Source of the DNA: Polynucleobacter sp. KF022
Lineage (GTDB): Bacteria; Pseudomonadota; Gammaproteobacteria; Burkholderiales; Burkholderiaceae
Reading direction: 5' to 3'
Length of the DNA stretch: 64,000 nucleotides
Assembly: GCF_027924105.1 (NCBI RefSeq)
Contig: NZ_AP026972.1
Span: forward strand, 806,001-870,000
This document shows positions 1 through 8,388 of this stretch, piece after piece. The position numbers and the translations under genes are program-made. The notes under the pieces were generated by a model. The model made no database searches. It saw only the letters and a list, made by a program, of their open reading frames with translations, and was not told the DNA's origin. Within the stretch, counting starts at the first letter, position 1. Each line of letters starts with the position of its first letter.

Positions 1-555
1 CTTGCGTAAGTCAGCAAGGGTTTTGTAAAGACTCTGACGCGTTGGCGCATCCACTGCGGAGAATGGTTCATCCAATAACAAAATTTTGGGCTGCCGCGCT
101 AGTGCTCGAGCTAATGCGACTCTCTGCTGTTGCCCACCCGAAAGTTGGTTTGGTAAACGATGGGCAAGTTCGGCAATCCCCATGCGACTTAACCAATCTT
201 GGGCGATTGCTTTGCGTTCATTCGTTTCATAGGCGGAGTTTTGCAGCGGGATGATGACGTTCTCAATGGCCGAAAGATGCGGAAAGAGGGCGTACTGTTG
301 AAATAAGAAGCCGCAAGAGCGTTGTGCTGGGGCTAGGTTTTTAATTACCCCTGAAAGTTCGCTCGCTTCAAACCAGGTTTCTCCATCACACTCAATTTTT
401 CCGAACTTCGCTTGACTCAGTCCGGCGATAGTTCTAAGGGTGCTAGTCTTGCCGCTACCAGACGGCCCTACAAGTGCATGCAATTGACCAGGAGCGCAGT
501 CTAAGTTAATTTGCAATGGATTAGGGAGGGTTTGGTTAATTTTGAGTTTGAGCAT
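1..555 (-). CDS. modC: Molybdate-type ABC transporter ATP-binding protein, partial (ModC-like)
   Basis: This is the N-terminal 185 codons of an ABC ATPase that runs off the left edge of the window. Reading the minus strand from the ATG at 555 gives a Walker A motif GPSGSGKT, a Q-loop, the signature LSGGQQQR and a Walker B ILLLDEP, so it energises an importer. Its start codon shares one base with the stop of modB (TAATG), so the two are translationally coupled. The permease partner is ModB-like, which suggests molybdate (or tungstate) as substrate. Sulfate-type ATPases are close relatives and the C-terminal domain that would separate them is outside the window. Confidence 0.85.
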   Translation of the reverse strand, partial: MLKLKINQTLPNPLQINLDCAPGQLHALVGPSGSGKTSTLRTIAGLSQAKFGKIECDGETWFEASELSGVIKNLAPAQRSCGFLFQQYALFPHLSAIENVIIPLQNSAYETNERKAIAQDWLSRMGIAELAHRLPNQLSGGQQQRVALARALARQPKILLLDEPFSAVDAPTRQSLYKTLADLRK

Positions 556-1247
556 TAGCCTCTCCCTTTGCTCTGTGGGGCGGCTCTTCTTCCAAAGACG
601 CCATAAGAGAGGGCAATCGCAAGCAGTGAAATGCCTAGAAGAAGCAAAGCAAGCGCCCCAGCGCCGGCAGTATCAAAACTCTGCACCTTGTCGTATATAG
701 CTATGGATACCGTTTTTGTTTCTCCTGGAATGGCGCCTCCAACCATCAGGACAACGCCAAACTCACCCAGGGTATGGGCAAAAGTCAGCACGGCAGCGCT
801 GGTAATGCCTCTCCAGGCCAGCGGAAGCTCAATTAAACGAAAGATTTGCCAATTGGATAGGCCGCTTACTTGGGCGGCTTCGCGTATTTCTGGATTAATC
901 GCTTCAAAGGCGCGCTGAATGGGCTGTATGGCAAAAGGTAGGTTGACTATGAGGGAGGCTATCAAGATGCCGGTAAAGGAAAAAACTAATGGAAAGCCCA
1001 AGAAGCTCTTCCCACCCAGGCCAACCAGCAGGTAATAGCCCAAAACAGTAGGTGGCAGAACGAGTGGGAGAGCTAAGGCTGCTTCTACCCAGGGCTTGCT
1101 TCTATTGAGGCTAAGCAGGCTATGGGCTACCCAAACCCCAAAAGGGATGATGAGAGCCAAAGTCCAAACTGCCAGCTTTAGCGAAAGAAGGATTGCGTCT
1201 ATATCCATCGTTTTGATTGTATTGCTAAGCAATATAGGGTAACTCAC
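555..1247 (-). CDS. modB: Molybdate ABC transporter permease ModB
   Basis: A 230-residue inner-membrane permease of the ModB/CysT class with about five hydrophobic helices. The EAA-type cytoplasmic loop (EAAQVSGLSNWQIFRLIELPLA, residues about 122-143) and the downstream THTLGEFGVVLMVGG segment are typical of ModB. It would form the channel for molybdate import, driven by the overlapping ATPase. A GTG at 1247 is the longest start; an in-frame ATG at 1208, beginning MDIDAILLSL, matches the usual ModB N-terminus equally well and neither has a strong ribosome-binding site. The gene lies back to back with the sox cluster, whose SoxC subunit needs molybdenum cofactor. Confidence 0.88.
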   Translation of the reverse strand: MSYPILLSNTIKTMDIDAILLSLKLAVWTLALIIPFGVWVAHSLLSLNRSKPWVEAALALPLVLPPTVLGYYLLVGLGGKSFLGFPLVFSFTGILIASLIVNLPFAIQPIQRAFEAINPEIREAAQVSGLSNWQIFRLIELPLAWRGITSAAVLTFAHTLGEFGVVLMVGGAIPGETKTVSIAIYDKVQSFDTAGAGALALLLLGISLLAIALSYGVFGRRAAPQSKGRG

Positions 1248-1276
1248 TATACCGATTTAGCTACTTCAGGAGTCCA

Positions 1277-1300
1277 ATATATGCGTATACATGCATATAT
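1277..1300. promoter_or_regulatory. Candidate operator palindrome between modB and the ArsR gene
   Basis: An inverted repeat with perfect 8-base arms, ATATATGC and GCATATAT, around an 8-base centre containing GTATAC. It lies 30 bases upstream of the modB GTG and 21 bases upstream of the ArsR-family GTG. ArsR-family proteins usually bind AT-rich dyads in their own promoters, so autoregulation is a reasonable inference. Whether it also affects modBC is unknown. Confidence 0.5.
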
Positions 1301-1320
1301 ACTACAAGGCGATGATTTAG

Positions 1321-1656
1321 GTGAAATCTAGGGTTCAAAAAGCGACCAAAAACTTATCTCCGAAACAGATGGAGAAAGTATTTTCTCAGGTCGCCACCTA
1401 TTTCAATGTGCTGTCTGAACCAGCGCGCCTTCGCATCATGTATTCAGTCTGCAGTGGAGAAAAGTCCGTTTCTGAAGTAGTCGAAATGTGTGGCTCAAGT
1501 CAGGCGAATGTTTCAAGGCATCTTTTGGCCTTGCATAAAGCGGGAATATTGCTCAGACGTAAAGAGGGTGTAACGGTTTATTACTCAATTGCAGACAATG
1601 CAACTGTAGAAATGTGTCAGTCAGTCTGCGCAAAGATTGCTGAAGGTATTCATTAA
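1321..1656 (+). CDS. soxR: ArsR/SmtB-family transcriptional regulator of the sox cluster (SoxR-like)
   Basis: A 111-residue winged-helix repressor. Residues 28-45 (FNVLSEPARLRIMYSVCS) are the family hallmark and residues 59-80 form the recognition helix (SSQANVSRHLLALHKAGILL). It has four cysteines, C44, C57, C99 and C103. Related sulfur regulators (SqrR, BigR and SoxR types) sense persulfide with a pair of cysteines, so a similar role is possible. It starts at GTG 1321, behind AAGG at 1306-1309; the upstream in-frame ATG at 1312 runs into a stop. It is the first gene before soxC on the same strand, so it probably controls the sox operon. This is not the MerR-type redox regulator SoxR of enterobacteria. 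Confidence 0.8.
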   Translation: MKSRVQKATKNLSPKQMEKVFSQVATYFNVLSEPARLRIMYSVCSGEKSVSEVVEMCGSSQANVSRHLLALHKAGILLRRKEGVTVYYSIADNATVEMCQSVCAKIAEGIH

Positions 1657-1691
1657 GTTTTGCAGTAAATCACTTTTCAAGTAGAGGTCAA

Positions 1692-3092
1692 ATGACTAAG
1701 AAGCAAATTGAATTAAGTGTCGAGGATATCTCGGCAGTTGAAAAGTCGGTAAATAGAGCCCGCTTAGTTAAAGCACCAGAGCACTTTATCTCTCAAGAGT
1801 TAATTGCCGACATCAATGCCAATGGCCTTGATGAAACGCGCCGTGGCTTCTTGCGCAAAGGCTTCATGTCTGCAGTTGGCGGAGCGGCAGCAGGATTGGC
1901 TGCACCACTGGCGTTTGCTGCAGGCGAGGGCGACCCAGCAATTTTAGAAAAACAAGAATGGCAAACAACGCTTGGTAAGAACGTTGCCACCATGCCTTAT
2001 GGCGTCCCTTCAATTTACGAGGCTAATTTAATTCGCCGTGAGTCACCTGGCTTAACGCGTGTATCAGCAGCATCTGTTGCCTTTACACCTTTGCAGGGCT
2101 TGTTCGGAACAATTACTCCAAACGGTTTGCACTTTGAGCGCCATCATCAGGGTTGGTACAACTTAAATCCTGAGACCCATCGATTGATGGTGAACGGTAT
2201 GGTGAAAAATGCTCGCGTCTTTACGATGAACGACTTGATGCGTTTACCTTCAGTTTCTCGTACTCACTTTATTGAGTGTGGAGCTAACACTGGTTTGGAG
2301 TGGGGTAACGTTGCTGTTCCTACAGTGCAATATACACACGGCATGTTGTCCTGCTGCGAATTCACAGGCGTACCACTGAAAGTATTGCTTGATGAGTGCG
2401 GTGCCGATTTGAAAAAAGGCAAGTTCTTACTTGCTGAAGGTGGTGATGGTTCTGGCATGACTCGTACTATCAATTTGGAAAGCTGCCTAGATGACACTAT
2501 CGTCGCCTGGAGTATGAATGGCGAGATGCTCCGTCCAGAAAACGGTTTCCCATTGCGCTTGGTGGTTCCAGGCGTACAAGGCGTTAGCTGGGTTAAATGG
2601 TTGCGTCGTCTTGAAGTGGGCGATATGCCTTGGAATGCAAAAGATGAAGCCGTTCACTATATTGAGCTTATGCCAGATGGTATTCACCGTCAGTATGCTT
2701 CTATCCAGGAATGCAAATCAGTTATCACTACGCCTTCAGGCGGTCAGCAATTGCTCGACAAAGGTTTCTATAACGTGAGTGGCATGGCTTGGTCTGGTCG
2801 CGGCAAGATTAGGCGTGTAGACGTTTCATTTGACGGTGGCAATAACTGGCGTCAAGCGCGTCTCGAGACACCTGTGCTCACCAAGTCAATTACTCGCTTC
2901 AATATTGATTGGGTTTGGGATGGATCGCCTGCAATATTGCAATCTAGAGCGGTTGATGACACAGGTTACATCCAACCTTCAATTAAAACGTTGCGTAATG
3001 TTCGTGGTACGCGTTCGATTTATCACAACAATGCAATTCAGTCTTGGAAATTAGATTCAAACGGCGAGGTGAGCAATGTACAAGTTGGGTAA
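1692..3092 (+). CDS. soxC: Sulfane dehydrogenase molybdenum subunit SoxC
   Basis: The molybdopterin subunit of the periplasmic sulfane dehydrogenase SoxCD, which oxidises the SoxY-bound sulfane sulfur left after SoxB. The 466-residue protein belongs to the sulfite-oxidase family. A Tat signal with a long n-region carries the motif TRRGFLRK at residues 49-56, followed by a hydrophobic stretch ending near AFAAG. The cofactor-ligating cysteine is C196 in THFIECGANTG, and a C-terminal Mo-oxidoreductase dimerisation domain follows (SGMAWSGRGKIRRVDVSFDGG region). The start of soxD lies inside its last codons, which couples the two subunits. Sequencing of soxC next to a molybdate importer is consistent with metal demand. 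Confidence 0.95.
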   Translation: MTKKQIELSVEDISAVEKSVNRARLVKAPEHFISQELIADINANGLDETRRGFLRKGFMSAVGGAAAGLAAPLAFAAGEGDPAILEKQEWQTTLGKNVATMPYGVPSIYEANLIRRESPGLTRVSAASVAFTPLQGLFGTITPNGLHFERHHQGWYNLNPETHRLMVNGMVKNARVFTMNDLMRLPSVSRTHFIECGANTGLEWGNVAVPTVQYTHGMLSCCEFTGVPLKVLLDECGADLKKGKFLLAEGGDGSGMTRTINLESCLDDTIVAWSMNGEMLRPENGFPLRLVVPGVQGVSWVKWLRRLEVGDMPWNAKDEAVHYIELMPDGIHRQYASIQECKSVITTPSGGQQLLDKGFYNVSGMAWSGRGKIRRVDVSFDGGNNWRQARLETPVLTKSITRFNIDWVWDGSPAILQSRAVDDTGYIQPSIKTLRNVRGTRSIYHNNAIQSWKLDSNGEVSNVQVG

Positions 3093-4167
3093 ATCGATTG
3101 CTCGTTTAGGGCTGTTGTCCGCAGCATTATTGGTGGCTAATCTTGCCTATGCGCAAGGAACGCAGGGTTCTGCTAAGTTTCCTGGAGTTGGTCGTAATGC
3201 CACCCCAGCTGAAGTAGCGGCATGGGATATTGATGTGCGTCCTGATTTCAAAGGATTGCCAAAAGGATCTGGTTCAGTTGAACAAGGACAGACAATTTGG
3301 GAAGCCAAGTGCGCTAGTTGCCACGGTATTTTCGGTGAGTCAAATGAGATCTTTACGCCGATTACTGGCGGCACGACCAAGGATGATGTTAAGACCGGAA
3401 GAGTGGCTTCTCTTGCAGATATGAAGCAGCCACAGCGAACCACTTTAATGAAGGTTCCTACTGTTTCTACTTTGTGGGATTACATCTATCGTGCAATGCC
3501 ATGGAATGCGCCTAGGTCTTTAACTCCCGATGATACGTATGCTTTAGTGGCCTTTATCTTGAGCATTGGCGAAGTGGTTCCAGATGATTTCGTTCTCAGC
3601 AATACTAATATTGCTGAAGTTCAAGCAAAAATGCCTAACCGTAACGGCATGACAAGAAAGCATGGCTTCTGGAATGTAAAAGACAAACCTGATGTCAATG
3701 GTTCTGCTTGTATGAATAATTGTGTAGCGTTTGTTCAAATCGGTTCTACTTTGCCTGATTTTGCGCGTGATGCTCATGGCAATATCGCAGATCAAAATCG
3801 TATGTATGGCCCGTATCGTGGTGCTGATACGACAAAGCCACCAATTGCAAAGCTACCTGGTGCAGCGGGAGAAGGTTTAGCGCATGCTAAAGATACTCAT
3901 GCCAATGCCCCTAAAGGTGCTGCAGCGTTATTTAAGAATGAGAATTGCTCTGCCTGCCATGCCCCAAATGCTAAGTTGGTCGGACCATCCATAGCAGATA
4001 TTGCGGCTAAATATAAAGATCAAAGTGGCGCTGTAGATAAATTGATGGCCAAGGTTAAGAATGGTGGAGCTGGAGTTTGGGGTTCAATTCCGATGCCACC
4101 ACAAGCGCAATTGTCAGATGCAGATCGTAAAGCACTAGTTGAATGGGTGCTTTCAGGGGGCAAATAA
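3076..4167 (+). CDS. soxD: Sulfane dehydrogenase diheme cytochrome c subunit SoxD
   Basis: The 363-residue cytochrome partner of SoxC that passes electrons from sulfane-sulfur oxidation to periplasmic cytochromes. It has an N-terminal Sec signal ending ALLVANLAYAQ and two CxxCH heme sites: C79-A-S-C82-H83 and C291-S-A-C294-H295. The second lies in a compact class I cytochrome domain with a candidate Met ligand in SIPMPPQAQL. An extra cysteine pair (CMNNC) sits between the heme domains. The ATG overlaps the end of soxC by 17 bases and is preceded by GAGG, so translation is probably coupled. Confidence 0.93.
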   Translation: MYKLGKSIARLGLLSAALLVANLAYAQGTQGSAKFPGVGRNATPAEVAAWDIDVRPDFKGLPKGSGSVEQGQTIWEAKCASCHGIFGESNEIFTPITGGTTKDDVKTGRVASLADMKQPQRTTLMKVPTVSTLWDYIYRAMPWNAPRSLTPDDTYALVAFILSIGEVVPDDFVLSNTNIAEVQAKMPNRNGMTRKHGFWNVKDKPDVNGSACMNNCVAFVQIGSTLPDFARDAHGNIADQNRMYGPYRGADTTKPPIAKLPGAAGEGLAHAKDTHANAPKGAAALFKNENCSACHAPNAKLVGPSIADIAAKYKDQSGAVDKLMAKVKNGGAGVWGSIPMPPQAQLSDADRKALVEWVLSGGK

Positions 4168-4248
4168 GGGGCGCTTAAGTAATTACCAGTATGGTTTATT
4201 AGAAAGCAGATAATATATTCACAGTAAGAGATTAATAAAGGAGTTTTT

Positions 4249-4701
4249 ATGAATCAGCAGCGACGCAGTTTATTGAAATATTCGGCCGTATTTGGCTTGA
4301 TGGCTTCTGCGGGTCTTATTAGCGTGGCCCAAGCACAGGAGTGGAATAAAGCCGCTTTTGAAGGCAAGAGCCTTGACGATGTATTTAAGATCTTGGGTGC
4401 AGGTAGCCCAGAGAAGTCTGGTGCAGTCACTTTGAATGCCCCTGACATTGCAGAAAACGGTGCAGTAGTGCCAGTTGGCATTACAACCACTCTCAAAGCA
4501 GAGCAAATGGCCATCTTGGTTGAGAAAAACCCAAGTGCCTTAGCTGCTCAATTCTTCATTCCTGCGGGCACCGAGTCATTTGTTACTACCCGTATCAAGA
4601 TGGGTCAGACCTCCAATGTATACGCCTTGGTAAAAGCTGATGGCAAATGGAGTATGTCCGTTAAGGAAGTGAAAGTAACTTTAGGTGGTTGCGGCGGTTA
4701 A
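4249..4701 (+). CDS. soxY: Sulfur-carrier protein SoxY
   Basis: SoxY is the periplasmic carrier on which all Sox intermediates are covalently held. The 150-residue product begins with a Tat signal (QQRRSLLKYSAV) cleaved near AQAQ, and ends in the diagnostic swinging-arm motif GGCGG, whose cysteine is the attachment site. Length and the final motif match the family well. An AAGGAG ribosome-binding site lies just before the ATG. It is followed closely by its partner soxZ. An AT-rich gap of 81 bases separates it from soxD and may contain an internal promoter, but I could not define one. Confidence 0.96.
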   Translation: MNQQRRSLLKYSAVFGLMASAGLISVAQAQEWNKAAFEGKSLDDVFKILGAGSPEKSGAVTLNAPDIAENGAVVPVGITTTLKAEQMAILVEKNPSALAAQFFIPAGTESFVTTRIKMGQTSNVYALVKADGKWSMSVKEVKVTLGGCGG

Positions 4702-4755
4702 TACCCCAACTTATCTGAAAACCATTAATTAATTACTAGATTACAAGAGGAAAAC

Positions 4756-5064
4756 ATGGCTGATCCAATGCGCGTTAGAGCTGCTGAGAACGGTGGAATT
4801 GTGGATGTAAAAATTTTGATGAAACACGACATGGAATCTGGTCAGCGTAAAGACGCTTCCGGCAAGACAATTCCAGCTTGGTTCATCAGCACAATCAATG
4901 TCAAAGCAAATGGCAAAGATGTATTGAATGGTCAATTTGGTCCAGCGGTTTCTAAGGATCCATTCTTGAACTTCAAATACAAGGGTGCTAAGGGCGACAA
5001 GATTGTTGTGAGCTGGGTAGATAGCAAGGGTGACAAGCGCACCGACGAAGCAACCGCTTCTTAA
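4756..5064 (+). CDS. soxZ: SoxZ, binding partner of SoxY
   Basis: A 102-residue immunoglobulin-like protein with no signal peptide, as expected because it is co-exported folded with Tat-dependent SoxY. Typical stretches are the MADPMRVRA start and the central LMKHDMESGQRKD segment, with FNFKYKGAKGD-like strands near the C-terminus (here LNFKYKGAKGDK). SoxYZ forms the heterodimer that shuttles sulfur intermediates between SoxAX, SoxB and SoxCD. AAGAGGAAAAC supplies the ribosome-binding site. A 169-residue open frame on the other strand covers this gene and is treated as a shadow. Confidence 0.95.
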   Translation: MADPMRVRAAENGGIVDVKILMKHDMESGQRKDASGKTIPAWFISTINVKANGKDVLNGQFGPAVSKDPFLNFKYKGAKGDKIVVSWVDSKGDKRTDEATAS

Positions 5065-5116
5065 TTGCTCGTCCCCATAGATTTTTACTATCACCTGAGT
5101 TTTGAAAGGGTTGCAA

Positions 5117-5932
5117 ATGCAGCGTAAATTAACTTTAGGGCTGGCCTCTGGATTGTTGGCCACCTTATTAGCAGTGTCATCGTCAGTCTCTGCGCAAAAA
5201 AGTGCAACAGACGATATCGCTAAATATCGCGAGATGATCGCTGATGGCAACCCTTCAGAGCTTTATGAAGCAGCTGGTGAAGATCTATGGAAAAAACCCG
5301 CAGGTCCTAAAAATGCTACTCTTGAGAAGTGTGATTTAGGTCTAGGGGCTGGTGTTGTGAAGGGCGCAGCAGCACAGTTGCCGCGCTACTTTAAAGATAC
5401 AAATAAAGTGCAAGATCTCGAATCACGTTTGATGACTTGTATGCAAGTCCTTCAAGGTCGTGATCCGCAAGAAATGATTGATGCTCCATTCCAAAAAGGT
5501 CCTAAAAAGGATATGGAGGCGATTGTTGCTTATGTAGTCACTGCATCTAAAGGCGACAAAATTAAGGTGAGCACGAATCATCCAAAAGAAAAAGAAATGT
5601 ATGAGCTCGGTAAGCGCGCATTCTTCTTCCAGGGTGGCCCAATGGATTTCTCATGTGCATCTTGCCATGCTGAAAACGGTAAACGTATTCGTTTGCAAGA
5701 TTTGCCTAACTTAACGGAGCAAAAAGGTGCCGCTATGGGTTGGGGTTACTGGCCAGCGTATCGCGTTTCTAGCGGTCAGTTCTGGACAATGCAACAGCGC
5801 CTGAACGATTGTTATCGTCAGCAGCGTTTCCCATTCCCAATTTATGGTTCAGATGTGACGATTGCTTTGTCTATGTATATGTCAAAGACCGCAAATGGCG
5901 GAACAGTTGAAACTCCTGGATTAAAGCGTTAA
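5117..5932 (+). CDS. soxA: SoxA, catalytic cytochrome subunit of SoxAX (single-heme type)
   Basis: With SoxX, this protein oxidatively conjugates thiosulfate to the SoxY cysteine. I choose ATG 5117 because GAAAGGG sits six bases upstream and it gives a clean Sec signal (MQRKLTLGLASG, cleaved after SVSA); a TTG at 5102 is in frame but less likely. The 271-residue product has one CxxCH, C180-A-S-C183-H184. The likely catalytic cysteine, which carries a persulfide in characterised SoxA proteins, is C232 in LNDCYRQQRFPFP. The N-terminal domain keeps two cysteines (EKCDLG and LMTCMQ) but no CxxCH, so this is the monoheme rather than diheme form. Confidence 0.94.
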   Translation: MQRKLTLGLASGLLATLLAVSSSVSAQKSATDDIAKYREMIADGNPSELYEAAGEDLWKKPAGPKNATLEKCDLGLGAGVVKGAAAQLPRYFKDTNKVQDLESRLMTCMQVLQGRDPQEMIDAPFQKGPKKDMEAIVAYVVTASKGDKIKVSTNHPKEKEMYELGKRAFFFQGGPMDFSCASCHAENGKRIRLQDLPNLTEQKGAAMGWGYWPAYRVSSGQFWTMQQRLNDCYRQQRFPFPIYGSDVTIALSMYMSKTANGGTVETPGLKR

Positions 5933-5951
5933 GAGATAAGAGACAAAGATC

Positions 5952-6590
5952 ATGAAAAATACAAACATCAAAAAGCTCTTAACTATTGCTGGATTTATTG
6001 TTGCTTCAAGCTTGCTGCAAAACGTAGCTGTGGCTCAACAAAAGAATGATCCAAAGTTCAATAAGATGATGGCCGATAGCTTTAGAGCTCAGGGTATAGC
6101 AGGCTTAGATCGCATTGATCAAGACGCTACGCAAAAGTTTTGCTCTGATCCTGTGTTTGCTAATAGCAAGCAGGGTGAGAAGATGCGCGACAAGATTCAG
6201 AAAATCAATATGGATTCTATTAAGCAGCCGTCTGATGGCAAATATATTGGCGACTGGAAGAATGGCGAGAAGATTGCGCAAAGTGGGCGCGGTGCAACCT
6301 GGACTGATAAGGCTGATACCGTAATTGGCGGTGGTTGCTATAACTGTCACCAGATCGACCCTAAAGAGATTTCTTATGGAAACATTGGGCCATCATTGAC
6401 TGGTTACGGAAAAATGCGCGGTTACTCACCTGAAGTGGTTACATATACTTGGAATCGCATCAATAACTCCAAGGCGTACAACGCCTGCAGTAATATGCCG
6501 CGATTTGCGCACTTCAAGCTCTTAAATGAGCAGCAGATTCAGGATGTCATGGCTTTACTGCTTGATCCTGCCTCTCCAGTTAATCAATAA
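5952..6590 (+). CDS. soxX: SoxX monoheme cytochrome c
   Basis: The electron-transfer subunit of SoxAX, 212 residues, with a Sec signal that ends around NVAVAQ. It has one heme site, C129-Y-N-C132-H133, in the context GGGCYNCHQIDPKE, and a Met ligand candidate in CSNMPRFAHF, a segment characteristic of SoxX. About 100 residues separate the signal from the heme motif, longer than the smallest SoxX proteins. It begins 19 bases after soxA. A terminator-like hairpin follows before soxB. Confidence 0.94.
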   Translation: MKNTNIKKLLTIAGFIVASSLLQNVAVAQQKNDPKFNKMMADSFRAQGIAGLDRIDQDATQKFCSDPVFANSKQGEKMRDKIQKINMDSIKQPSDGKYIGDWKNGEKIAQSGRGATWTDKADTVIGGGCYNCHQIDPKEISYGNIGPSLTGYGKMRGYSPEVVTYTWNRINNSKAYNACSNMPRFAHFKLLNEQQIQDVMALLLDPASPVNQ

Positions 6591-6600
6591 CGAATCAAAG

Positions 6601-6625
6601 AACAGGCCGACAGGCCTGTTTTCTT
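6601..6625 (+). terminator. Terminator-like hairpin between soxX and soxB
   Basis: AACAGGCC and GGCCTGTT form a perfect 8-bp stem with a GACA loop, followed by TTCTT. It lies in the 47-base gap between two genes that normally share one transcript, so it may act as a partial terminator or as an RNA-stability element rather than a full stop. Confidence 0.6.
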
Positions 6626-6637
6626 AAGGGAATATAT

Positions 6638-8368
6638 ATGTCATTAAATCGTCGCGACTTTCTGCAGGCTTTGGCTATTGCATCAGCAGGCGGATTGAGT
6701 TTGCAGTCCAATTTCGTGAATGCTCAGAGTACCGCACAGAAATACTATGATTTGCCTAAATTCGGCAATGTCCACTTCTTGCATTTCACAGACTGTCATG
6801 CGCAGTTATTACCAATTTACTTCCGCGAGCCTAATGTCAACTTAGGTATTGGCGCACAAGAGGGCAAGACTCCGCATTTGGTTGGAGAATACTTCTTAAA
6901 AGCCAATGGTATTCCAGCTGGAACACGCGATGCGCATGCATTCACTTACTTGGATTACGTTGCTGCAGCCCAGAACTACGGCAAGATGGGTGGCTTCGCC
7001 CATATGGCTACATTGGTTAAGCAAATGAAAGCAAATCGTCCAGGCGCTTTATTGCTTGATGGTGGCGATACATGGCAGGGTTCTGGTACGGCTCTTTGGA
7101 CCAATGGTCAAGATATGGTCGATGCTGCTCTTGCGCTAGGTGTGGATGTAATGACACCTCACTGGGAGATGACTTTAGGTGAGAAGCGTGTGATGGAAAT
7201 CGTGAATGGCGATTTCAAAGGCAAAGTCAATTTTGTTGCGCAAAATATTAAAACAGCCGACTTTGGTGATTCAGTATTTAATCCGTATGTCATGAAAGTG
7301 CAGAACGGTATTCAGGTAGCCATTATTGGTCAGGCCTTCCCGTATACACCAATTGCTAACCCACGTTACTTCACGCCAGATTGGACTTTTGGTATTCAAG
7401 AAGAAAACCTCCAGAAGACCATTAATGAAGTGAAGTCCAAGGGAGCCAAGGTTGTGATTCTGCTCTCCCATAATGGTATGGACGTGGATTTGAAGATGGC
7501 TTCTCGCGTAAGCGGTCTTGATGCCATTATGGGCGGACATACGCACGATGGTGTTCCCATTCCTGTCAAGGTTAAGAATTCCGGTGGTGTCACTCTAGTT
7601 ACCAATGCTGGATCTAATAGCAAGTTTTTGGGTGTGCTCGATTTTGATGTGAAGGGCGGTAAGGCAGTTGATTTCCGCTACAAGCTCTTCCCAATATTCT
7701 CGAACATGATTCCAGCCGATCCAGCAATGAGCAAGTTGATTACCAAAATTAGAGCGCCGTTCGAAGCTAAGCTCAATGAAAAATTAGCTACTACTGAAGG
7801 CCTCTTGTATCGTCGTGGCAACTTCAATGGTAGCTTTGATCAACTTATCTTAGATGGCCTCATGGCGCAAAAGAATGCGGAGATTGCTTTCTCACCAGGC
7901 TTCCGTTGGGGCACTAGCCTCCTGCCGGGCCAAGCAATCACTCGCGAGAACCTGATGGATCAAACGGCGATTACTTATCCGTACACCACGGTTACTAATA
8001 TGAGTGGTGAAACCATCAAGACCATTCTTGAGGACGTGGCAGATAATTTATTTAATCCAGATCCGTATTATCAACAAGGTGGCGATATGGTCCGCGTTGG
8101 TGGTATGCAATACACCATTGATCCTGCGCAAACAGCCGGTAAGCGTATTACAGATATGCGCTTAAACGGCAAGCCAATTGAGGCAAGCAAGACTTATAAA
8201 GTTGCAGGCTGGGCACCCGTTAGCGAAGAAGCCAAGAATGCTGGCGGCGAGCCAATCTGGGATGTGATTGAGCGTCACCTGCGTGATGTTAAGGTGGTTA
8301 AAGCAGTCAAGCTCAATGAGCCAATCATTAAGGGTGTTGCAAATAATCCCGGTATGGTTTCGATCTAA
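6638..8368 (+). CDS. soxB: SoxB, thiosulfohydrolase
   Basis: SoxB is the dimanganese enzyme that hydrolyses the terminal sulfone from SoxY-bound S-thiosulfonate, releasing sulfate. The 576-residue protein starts with a Tat signal (LNRRDFLQALAIASAGG) and belongs to the calcineurin-like/5'-nucleotidase fold. Metal-binding motifs are visible in order: HFTDCHAQLLP, LLLDGGDTWQGSGT, LLSHNGMDVD and MGGHTHDGVP. The C-terminal half is the 5'-nucleotidase C domain. AAGGG lies seven bases before the ATG. Confidence 0.96.
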   Translation: MSLNRRDFLQALAIASAGGLSLQSNFVNAQSTAQKYYDLPKFGNVHFLHFTDCHAQLLPIYFREPNVNLGIGAQEGKTPHLVGEYFLKANGIPAGTRDAHAFTYLDYVAAAQNYGKMGGFAHMATLVKQMKANRPGALLLDGGDTWQGSGTALWTNGQDMVDAALALGVDVMTPHWEMTLGEKRVMEIVNGDFKGKVNFVAQNIKTADFGDSVFNPYVMKVQNGIQVAIIGQAFPYTPIANPRYFTPDWTFGIQEENLQKTINEVKSKGAKVVILLSHNGMDVDLKMASRVSGLDAIMGGHTHDGVPIPVKVKNSGGVTLVTNAGSNSKFLGVLDFDVKGGKAVDFRYKLFPIFSNMIPADPAMSKLITKIRAPFEAKLNEKLATTEGLLYRRGNFNGSFDQLILDGLMAQKNAEIAFSPGFRWGTSLLPGQAITRENLMDQTAITYPYTTVTNMSGETIKTILEDVADNLFNPDPYYQQGGDMVRVGGMQYTIDPAQTAGKRITDMRLNGKPIEASKTYKVAGWAPVSEEAKNAGGEPIWDVIERHLRDVKVVKAVKLNEPIIKGVANNPGMVSI

Positions 8369-8388
8369 TTTAAGTCATAGGACGTGAA

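Noticed and set aside
4741..5250. 169-codon open frame on the minus strand over soxZ
   Set aside because: It covers soxZ and the start of soxA, has no recognisable domain or ribosome-binding site, and soxZ is certain.
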